The notes beneath the pieces were generated by a model. It searched no databases, was not told the DNA's origin, and saw only the letters and a list, made by a program, of their open reading frames with translations. A program made the translations under genes and the position numbers. Positions 50,276 to 57,900 of a DNA stretch of 64,000 bases are shown here, one piece after another. This DNA is from Takakia lepidozioides (Eukaryota > Streptophyta > Takakiopsida > Takakiales > Takakiaceae). Each line of letters opens with the position of its first letter. The first letter of the stretch is position 1. Where the stretch lies: contig CM060733.1 in the NCBI GenBank assembly GCA_030704615.1, positions 50,406,001-50,470,000 of the forward strand, in the 5' to 3' direction.

Positions 50276-50430
50276 CAAGGTTGCGTTGCATGCTATGTGG
50301 GCATGCTCGTGGTGCCGCCACTATGCTGGTGTGTGATTGATGCTCAAGAGGTTGGCACATGGGATGCTTGACACCACCTCTTGAGAGGGTTCCTGATGGA
50401 GATTGGTTATGCCCACACTGCTTGGGATAG
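50276..50430 (+). pseudogene. PHD finger fused to the integrase C-terminus
   Basis: Directly after the integrase C-domain, in the same frame, lies a Cys4-His-Cys3 cross-brace with spacing C-x2-C-x11-C-x2-C-x4-H-x2-C-x14-C-x2-C (50288-50424). It has the PHD hallmarks GWH and DGDWLCPHC. A TGA at 50338 falls between the third and fourth ligands, in the position where PHD fingers have an ordinary residue; the frame continues to a TAG at 50428. PHD fingers usually bind histone H3 tails, so the module may guide integration, as chromodomains do in chromoviruses. That role is inference. Confidence 0.85.
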
Positions 50431-50650
50431 TGACAGTGGATATGACTAGTGGCAGCTCACAAGACATAGGAGGCCAAGCTCATATGAGTCAATACCCAAG
50501 ACGACGACTAACGATGGGGCAACTCTTGTACCCGGCCTCTTGATCTATTGAGTTTGAGTGTAGTAGGGACAATGGTGGAGGACCTAGTGAGGCTATGACC
50601 ACTATCACATCTTGTGGCTACCTGGACTTAGAGACACCTAAGCGTCAGCT

Positions 50651-50657
50651 AGGGGGG
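50651..50657 (+). promoter_or_regulatory. candidate polypurine tract
   Basis: AGGGGGG lies just before the 45-bp satellite and about 300 bases before the recognisable 3' LTR. If it is the real polypurine tract, the LTR would start at about 50665 and include the satellite. Confidence 0.35.
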
Positions 50658-50900
50658 CGATTTAGTGGCTGCACTAGTGGTGCCTAGTGACAGCCTAGTG
50701 GTTGGACTAGTGGCTGCACTAGTGGGGGCTAGTGACAGCCTAGTGGTTGGACTAGTGGCTGCACTAGTGGCGGCTAGTGGCAGCTAGTGGCAGCCTAGTG
50801 ATTGCACTAGTGGTGGCTAGTGGCTGCACTAGTGGTGAGTAGTGGTTTGTCTAGTGGTGCACTAGTGGTAGACTAGTGATAGACTAGTGTTTGGTGTGCA
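50658..50900 (+). repeat. 45-bp CTAGTGG satellite, left of 3' LTR
   Basis: Tandem units of 45 bases built from AGTGGCTGCACTAGTGG, GGCTAGTGACAGCC and TAGTGGTTGGACT. About five units become irregular to the right. It is followed by GTTTGGTGTGCATATATGTT and ACGACAGC, then the LTR. A second array follows the LTR. Confidence 0.85.
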
Positions 50901-50962
50901 TATATGTTGTGTGGTTTTGGACAGCGATGTAGTTGTGTAGCGATATGTATACGCACGACAGC

Positions 50963-51279
50963 TGTCAAGTTATTTTACCACTGGTGTGAAGTTAGCTAGG
51001 AAATAGCTAGCTTTTATATATTGACATTTGGGATTGACCTAAGTGTCAATCCAGGGGCCAATACATGTTTGGGCACCTGACGTTGTTATCTTCACGGTAG
51101 ATCGCGGTGGGCTCATCTTTCTCGAGTTGAGCCTCACCGCGTCTAGCTATGGTGCCGTAGTGTGGATTCCCCATGGCGTGGGGTGCACTTGGCTCGACTT
51201 AATATATAAGTGATGTTTTCATGTGCAAGTGTGTGAGTTTGAGAAAGCTTGTATGCTTGTATCATTCATTTTCTTATCA
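50963..51279 (+). repeat. 3' LTR
   Basis: 317 bases, with TGTCAAG...CTTATCA ends, matching 42126-42437 with about a dozen substitutions and a few small indels. It is sandwiched between two related satellite arrays. Confidence 0.85.
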
Positions 51280-51283
51280 TTGT

Positions 51284-51608
51284 GATGGACTAGTGGCTGC
51301 ACTAGTGGTGGCTAGTGGCAGCCTAGTGGTGGACTAATGGTTGCACTAGTGGTGGCTAGTGACAGCCTAGTGGTTGGACTAGTGGCTGCACTAGTGGTGG
51401 CTAGTGGCAGCCTAGTGGTTGAACTAGTGGCTGTACTAGTGGTGGACTAGTGGCTGCACTAGTGGTGACTAGTGGTTGTCTAGTGGCAGCTTAGTGGTGC
51501 ACTAGTGGTGGACTAGTGATAAACTAGTGTTTGGTGTGCACATATGTTGTGTGGATTTGGACAACGATGGAGTTGTGTAGCGATATATATGCGCACGACA
51601 CCTGTCTT
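51284..51608 (+). repeat. 45-bp CTAGTGG satellite, right of 3' LTR
   Basis: The same CTAGTGG units as 50658-50900, ending in the same trailer (GTTTGGTGTGCACATATGTT, GGACAACGATGGAGTTGTGT, CGCACGACACC). The trailer is then followed by TGTCTTGTTATG, which resembles the LTR start only for a few bases. This suggests a tandem or nested partial LTR. Confidence 0.8.
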
Positions 51609-52467
51609 GTTATGTCAGATTAGGATCTCAAGTCTGAAGTCGTGCACACAGGGAGTTTTTGGGCAATGCCACTATAGACAACTTTGCTTTTGTGTTGTGT
51701 ACATCTATGAACATTGACACAACAAGTCCTAGGCAGCCTATGCTCGGATATACAAGGGCAACATTCATGTAATTGCGGCTATAGCATAGTTGTGGTGTAG
51801 AGCTACTTGGATGAGGCAAGGCATTGTGAGGGATCTAGAGATAGGGTAGGGTGTGTTTGACAATATGGTTGAATGAGCTGTGGTCTCCTTGAGTATTATG
51901 AATTTCGTTAACATAGGCTCAAATTCAAGCTATGGTCTATCCTCTGTTTGGAAGGCCGGGGGATGGGAATTCCTCTTCTAACACTTGTAGGCATGTGAGG
52001 ATGCTATGTGTGCACCAAAGAGGCTCTACAGACTTTAAACCAAGGAGGCGATTCAGCAGATTCAAATGCCTACAACATTTCAGTACATCAAAGTTTCAGT
52101 ATTTCAATATCTCAATCAAGATTTTCAGCCAGTATTTCAGTAATTCAGCCAGATTTTCAGCAAGTATTTTGATATTTCAGCTAGTTCTTCCGCAAGTATT
52201 TCAATATCTTTCACCAAGCATCTCAATATTTTAATAATTAATAAATCTGCAGATGTAATATCATACATCAATATTTAATTCATACATCAATAAAGTTTGG
52301 TCAAGGTCTCTGTCCCCGAGTACTTTATACAAATAAATAAATAAATAATTTTTTTCTCTTATGCATAACATGTTTAAATATAGTTTGAATATGTGATTAC
52401 CTTATTTTAACATAATATTTTAAGGATTTCTTCTGACTTTTACGGTGGAGCCATTACACGACTAGCC
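51609..52467. other. gene-free stretch with TTTCAG-rich repeat
   Basis: 52075-52240 is a degenerate run of phrases such as CAGTATTTCAATATCTCA and TTTTCAGCAAGTATTTTG. Nothing else is seen. Confidence 0.45.
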
Positions 52468-52625
52468 GCTTGTTTTGTTTTGTTTTGTTTATCACCGGGA
52501 GATCTTCCAAACTACAGGGTCTCTCGCCACAATTTTAGTACCGTTGGAAAGCCCTCGATGAGTAGTGCACTGACTTGCAATTATAAATAATTTTGGTCGC
52601 TGAAAATTCAAATAAATTACAAAAT
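52468..52625 (+). repeat. dispersed repeat family B, diverged copy
   Basis: TTGTTTTGTTTTGTTTTG tract, then GAGATCTTCCAAACTACAGG and GTACCGTTGGAAAGCCCTCG. The rest is heavily diverged. Confidence 0.6.
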
Positions 52626-53699
52626 CTAGTGTTTAAACGTCCAGGAGACCCGAAACGGGTTTCAAGGCCCATTTAAATGTAAATTGCGTTCTCAGATTTG
52701 CTTCAGATTGTATGAAATTAGTGCCATTGAGTTGGCCCCATTGTGCACTGCCAAGATTGGGCAATTGATTGTCCTAATTTCGAGTTAAAACAAAGTTGTC
52801 TCCTCAACAAGCAAGGGCCCGGGTCAGGTTTTGATGAAGGTAATTTTGTCTTTTTGATGTGAAGATTACTTCACACACTTATGTGTGTGTGTTAATTAAA
52901 GGATTTGACCAGGTTTGACCAAGTGGCACCACTAGATGTGTTGGCCAAGTTGGATGGTTTTTGGGCGATTTTTGGCTTCTTGAATGAGGGATCCCAAGAG
53001 GATGAAGCCTGCCAAATCTTACCTCAATTGAGATTATGCTGTTTTCTTAAAACTTTGATGGATGCAAAAATGATTCTAGTACATAGTAAGAGAGTTTTTA
53101 ATTAGATAGGTTCAGGTTCCAAATTTTTATTTTCTAAGGGGACCCTGCTTGCAGAGCCCACCAAAAGGAGGCGTAATAAAATGGAACCCTTACCCTCTTT
53201 ATATAGTCTTTGGAGGCGGTGGTGGAACCTTCTAGAGGGGGGCCCACCGCTGCTTCTGGAAGGTGGGCCCCATCCCATCCTCAATATAAAAACCCAGTGT
53301 CTAGTGTCTACCTCCCATGGACCCCTGCTTCTAGGCGTACCCCCCCTTGCTTCTATGCGTACAGGTGTGTGGAGCCATTTCCCTCCTCTCCAAGCCTCCC
53401 GTCGGCCCACTGATTGGCTCTTCCCACATTGTCGGGTTGCCAACTCTCCCCCCAATCGATCGTGGGTATATGGAGTTGATCCCGTTACTCAAATCTTTAA
53501 AAAAATGCTAAACAACGTCGTGTTTCTCCAATGGGCCCCAATAATGGGTCCCACATTCAGCGCTCTGTTTTGTGGATAGGGGGTGGGTACAAGAGGAAGA
53601 TACGCACATAATGTGCAGTCAATTTTAAAAAGTCAAATTTCTTAAAAAAAATCACTGCAGGGGTCTTTTTTTAAAAACAAATCAAACTAGGGCACTTAG
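52626..53699. other. gene-free stretch
   Basis: Nothing recognised. The 132-codon open frame at 53181-53579 and its antisense partner are low-complexity (Pro/Gly-rich) and unsupported. Confidence 0.4.
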
Positions 53700-54050
53700 C
53701 GTTTAAGGGTTAACATATGAGACGTACTTGGATACATTAGAAATTTGCACTTGGTCTTAGATTTCAATTCTTCACACATGGGCCAACGGCACAAGCTACC
53801 CTAATCAATATATGAAGCAAGATATTTTGTTTGTTTGTTTTGTTTTGTAGCGTTGAGATGTCCCAAACCGAGGGGCCCAACCCTCATGCTTGATACCGTT
53901 GGAAAGCCCTCAATGAGGAGGAGGGCTGCAACGGCTTGGTCTCATGATTTTTGGACCTGCGGTGTGGGAGATATGGAATTTCAAGTACTTTTGGTCGCTG
54001 GAAATCGTGAAAAATAGCAAAGTGGGCTTTCCTGGACCAATGATTGGCCC
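53700..54050 (+). repeat. dispersed repeat family B, copy with leader
   Basis: The leader phrase GGGCCAACGGCACAAGCTAC and ATATATGAAGCAAGA is followed by the TTTG tract, GTTGAGATGTCCCAAACCGA, CCGTTGGAAAGCCCTC, CTCATGATTTTTGGACC, TCAAGTACTTTTGGTCGCTG and AATAGCAAAGTGGGCTTTCC. Confidence 0.75.
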
Positions 54051-54099
54051 TTCATTTCACTTTTGTGCATGTGGAAGTAGATGTAAATTGGGCTCTTTT

Positions 54100-54290
54100 T
54101 TTCAAATATTGGCGTTCACAATATTGTTTGTAATGTCGTTGAGATCTCCCAAAGCGTGGGCCTTAAGGCCCACGCTTTTAGTACCGTTGAAAAGCCCTCG
54201 ATGATGAGTAGGGGTGCACCGACTTGGTTTCACAAATTTTTGACCTGCAGGCTGAGAATTATAGAATCATGATCGCCGAAAAATTCAACT
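54100..54290 (+). repeat. dispersed repeat family B, diverged copy with palindrome
   Basis: GTCGTTGAGATCTCCCAAAG, then GTACCGTTGAAAAGCCCTCG and GGGGTGCACCGACTTGG. The middle contains a perfect 28-bp palindrome. A (TA)n run follows at about 54290-54311. Confidence 0.65.
54151..54178. repeat. perfect 28-bp palindrome
   Basis: AAAGCGTGGGCCTT followed immediately by its exact reverse complement, with no spacer. Confidence 0.95.
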
Positions 54291-54311
54291 ATATATATAT
54301 ATATATATATA

Positions 54312-54368
54312 AAGGAAACACATGAGAGCGACAGCTCACAAATCAGGCCCCTTAATATAATAGTGAGA
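54312..54368 (-). repeat. dispersed repeat family C end (minus)
   Basis: On the minus strand: CTCTCACTATATTAAG, GGGGCCTGATTTGTGAGCTG and TCGCTCTCATGTGTTTCC, as at 4812 and 29330. Confidence 0.6.
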
Positions 54369-54908
54369 GGATACATATGAAATTGCACTTGGGCTTAGAT
54401 TTCATTTCTTCACACATGGGCCAACGGACGCTACCCTACATGAGAGGCGTTGCGCCGTAGTCAAGTCAATGCTGCTATATTAGGAACCATGAGGCGTCTT
54501 CAATCAGGACATGCCAGATGGCACCGGGTAATTTGTACCGACAGATATATAGGCGGAGTCAACCAGGGTGAGCTGGCAGCTCTGATAGATCTCCGACTGC
54601 GAGATCTGTTGTGGGAGGCTTCACCGACTAACTTAGTACCTAAAGATTTTCCAGCTTTTTACCTTTGTGTTTTTAGGAATCTTCTGGAACAGAATTTCCC
54701 GATGCAGGGTGTTACAGGGAAATTCCCTTACGGGCAATGTCCCTGTAAGGGTGGGAGTCACTGGCCCGAGCCTGGTACTTCCGCTTGTTTCTTTTTGTGT
54801 CTCTCTCAGAATTGACAGAGATGTTGAATACACAGCATATACACTGTTGTGGTTGTGTATGCCAAGGAGAGTAGGTAGGTCGGCACAAGAAAGAGAGTAT
54901 TGTGTGTA
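54369..54908 (+). promoter_or_regulatory. upstream region of the VWA-Cache gene
   Basis: The first part still carries family B leader words (GCACTTGGGCTTAGATTTCA and GGGCCAACGGACGCTACCCT). A GTTACAGGGA / TCCCTGTAAG inverted pair at 54709-54748 could form a small hairpin. No TATA box is clear. Confidence 0.3.
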
Positions 54909-57900
54909 ATGAAGATGGGTCTGGAAATTTTGGTGCTGGTGCTGCTATCGTGGATGATGGGGGACATACATGGCGACAACACTACGAGTGCCAAGGACTA
55001 CATCGCATCAAAAGAAGCTGGAGTGCAGCAAATAGCAGGAAATGCTGCCAATTTCGCTACTGGTTGCGGTATTCTTTCATTGCTCTACTTCGACTCTCAG
55101 CTGCCTGTTTTCTTGACTGTTTCTAGATCCATGTCTTCGTCTTTGTTTTTTCATACTCCGATGTTTTCCAGTTCAGCGTGTAAACTTTCTTGATGACGGC
55201 ATTCGATGAGGTCGCGGCAATTGGGAATCTTGGAGCTGAGCCTTGGGTATTTTGGGGGGGCCAGATGTTCAGAGCTGTTTCGACCACCCTTCCAGGCTTT
55301 CGTGTTCTCCGCAACAGGGCGACCTGACGAGCGACTCGTATAAGTGTATGGATGTGCCGATCAATCCGATCAATCGGGAGTGCAGTGCCCACAGCAACCA
55401 GACATGCGCGCAGATGTTCTTAAACTTTAAAGAAAGTTTTGTGCGGTGAGCTGCCATTGACCCGTTGATTCTCTCTCTCCCCTCCTCCCACTTGTTCCGC
55501 CCAAACTGGGAGCGGGGTCTATAGCCTCAAGGCTCCGGCAAGAAAGTCGTATGACTACATTTTCTCCCCCTCCCACAGACGCACACACGAACACACCTCA
55601 GGTCTCCTCTTTTCTTATACTATTCCTCCCTCTCCTTTTAACCTTTGACAGTATTTCTGCCACCCGAAAGTCTTGTTTGAGGCACACACAATTAGCTGGT
55701 CTCAAGTCTCATACAAAGCTCGACACCAAATGTTCGTTATATTGTACGAACAAGAAAGTTTGCACTGTGTTAAATTCTGCGAAAGTCAGAAAGTCAGAGG
55801 TCGTAATTTGTCTTTCCAGGGGACAACCAGCATGTAGCCCAGTGATAATGGGCACATACCACGTTGGATGTGGTTGGGGGTTCAAACCACCGTCTGGTGT
55901 GTCATGAAGGTGTCCACCTTTCAGCTGGAAGGCAGTAGCCCTTGTGGTGAAGAGACACCATAATTTACACACCCTTCGGGAGGTGTCTATATATATTTTT
56001 CTTTCCAGGGTTTGTGGGTTTTGCTGGACGTCTAGTCAAGCAGCCTCTGAGGAATCTCAAGTTTCACGCGCCAGACAATCTGAGCGATTGATCCACAGTC
56101 AGAGATCAGTAGCAGTTGACCGGAAGTTGAAGTCCATATACTACGAGACCCCAGCCTACTATGTTGCCAGCAAATGAAGGATTGATCAAGATCCACTGGA
56201 GCTGGAGCTAACAGTTCTAGCGCCTGTTGAATCTCCGTATCTCAATGATTTGCTTAAAAAGCCCTATGTTGGCAGCAATGGGCAGTACTGGATGTCAAAC
56301 TTACCTGCTTAATCATGTTTTTCAAAATTACCTTGGCGTAATTTGGTTTCCTGTAGCCCTTGCATGGTGGATAGCTTTCATTCATTCATAGCTAATGGAT
56401 ACATACCAATTGTTTCACCATTGTGACCCATTTTGTATCCTTTGCCATGGGTGCTGGTTTCTGTCCAGCTGTCTATAGTAAACATAAAGCCTTTCCCCAA
56501 ATGTGTTCAAAGAAACGGAAATGGTGCTTCTAGTGGGTAAAGTTGATGTGAAAAACCCTGCTGTTTTGGTTTCGTTTGACCATACTTGAGCACAATGGGA
56601 AGGAAGCCTGCGATGTGTTTCTGTATCATGGATGATCTTGGAACTGCAGAACTTGTTGTTCCTCTCTTCTGGGAGCCTGGCTGATGGTTTGTCTGTTGAT
56701 GCAAGGTTAATTTTACATGCAGGCTTCCACCGCCTTTCAACGGAACAAATTTAAGCTCGGAACTCGTCGAATCAATCTGTGTCCAACATCAGCTGGATGG
56801 GACTTTCTCTAACCTGGCAAGCAGTAAAGACTCCTTGGTTCTTACAGCGTGGCATTATTTTGGATCTGTCGGGGGTGACTGGCGGGTCTTTCCTGGCCGA
56901 GTATGCTTCATTTCCCAATTTTTGCAAGCAAGTTATCATAGTCAGGAGCTTCTACGTAGTTGAGGAGGTGCATCTGAAAATGTTAAGGCTCAGCTTCAGC
57001 AGCTTCAAGGCTCCTCATGATGACATCGTCTCTGAAATTGACTTGCTTTTGTCGATGTATGCAGGAGACAAATCCTGATGGTAACTGCAGGAACTACGAT
57101 CCCCGCAAAAGGCCTTGGTAAACGTAACTTACAATGATAGTGATGGCGATAATGTGTTGTATTCCAGATTTGGTGGGTGAATTATCAAATTCCTAACCTT
57201 AGCGAATTTCGGGGTTTTGCATAGGTATGTTGGTGCAACATCTGTTGTGAAGGATCTAGTGGTTCTTTTGGATACCGGACAAACAAGTGATGACACTTTT
57301 GCAGCTGCCCAACATGCTGTCATTGAGCTTTTTGACACTTTTGCTGCAAACGATAGTGTCAACGTTGTGACATTTGATTCTTTTCAGGCAGCATCCTTGG
57401 CCAGTCAGTCGGTAATTTCTGAACTCCCCTCCTCTCTGTTTCTTTCCATTCCCAAAGTGGGTGTGATGTCAATGAGCACTAGGCTATGCAAATTTCCTGC
57501 ATTGAAGGGTCTAACTTGTGTTAGGAAAAATATGTGGCATACTATGCGTGCTTACCTTTGATTAGAATCACTGGGTGCACAAGCACGACTTATCGTAAGT
57601 TCAACAAGCTACTGCTTCGTTAACCTTTATCCAGGAAAAATTGTGTGCTCAACAGATCTCAGTTCAGACGGCAGATCCAACTTCGACTTCCAGTGTGTCG
57701 CACCCAGAGTTGGACAAGTTGGTGCAGGGGGTTTCCACCTTGCAAAACAAGATGGGCGGCTATTCCAACATCAGCCAAGCCTTTCAGCAAGCGCTCTCGA
57801 CTTTCAGTGCAGATAGTCTTCTCAAAGTAAAACCTTTCCCTGGGACAACCTCCTTGTCAAGTTCTTTTGATGTATTCATTCTGGTTTTCCTAGGGAGTTC

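Larger units (their letters stand above)
42126..51279 (+). mobile_element. Ty3/gypsy-type LTR retrotransposon with DNMT and PHD, RT missing
   Basis: About 9.15 kb. Order: LTR, long leader, gag with two zinc knuckles, aspartic protease, cytosine-C5 DNA methyltransferase, RNase H stub, integrase, PHD finger, 45-bp satellite, LTR. Protease before integrase, with the RNase H end directly before integrase, is Ty3/gypsy order. No reverse transcriptase motif (such as a YxDD box) is present in any frame; the junction of the loss is near 48700. The coding part has about fifteen in-frame stops and at least four frame changes, so this copy is dead. The LTRs differ by roughly a dozen substitutions and two or three small indels. 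No target duplication is evident (GCCTG left, TTGTG right). Confidence 0.9.

Noticed and set aside
44251-50430. TAG/TAA read as glutamine (ulvophyte-type code) to explain the many stops in the retrotransposon
   Set aside because: Glutamine synthetase ends in TAG, and uL15m and DXS end in TAA at the expected family ends. The element also has TGA stops. Decay explains it better.
42121-51284. 5-bp target duplication around the LTR retrotransposon
   Set aside because: The flanks are GCCTG and TTGTG and do not match; either the ends differ from my call or the flank has been rearranged.
53181-53579. 132-codon open frame and its antisense partner
   Set aside because: Both strands are open because of G/C-rich low-complexity sequence. 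There is no family match.
55830-55990. Functional tRNA gene
   Set aside because: A and B boxes are present, but the flanks continue as a shared SINE body and the sequence does not fold into an obvious cloverleaf with a clear anticodon.
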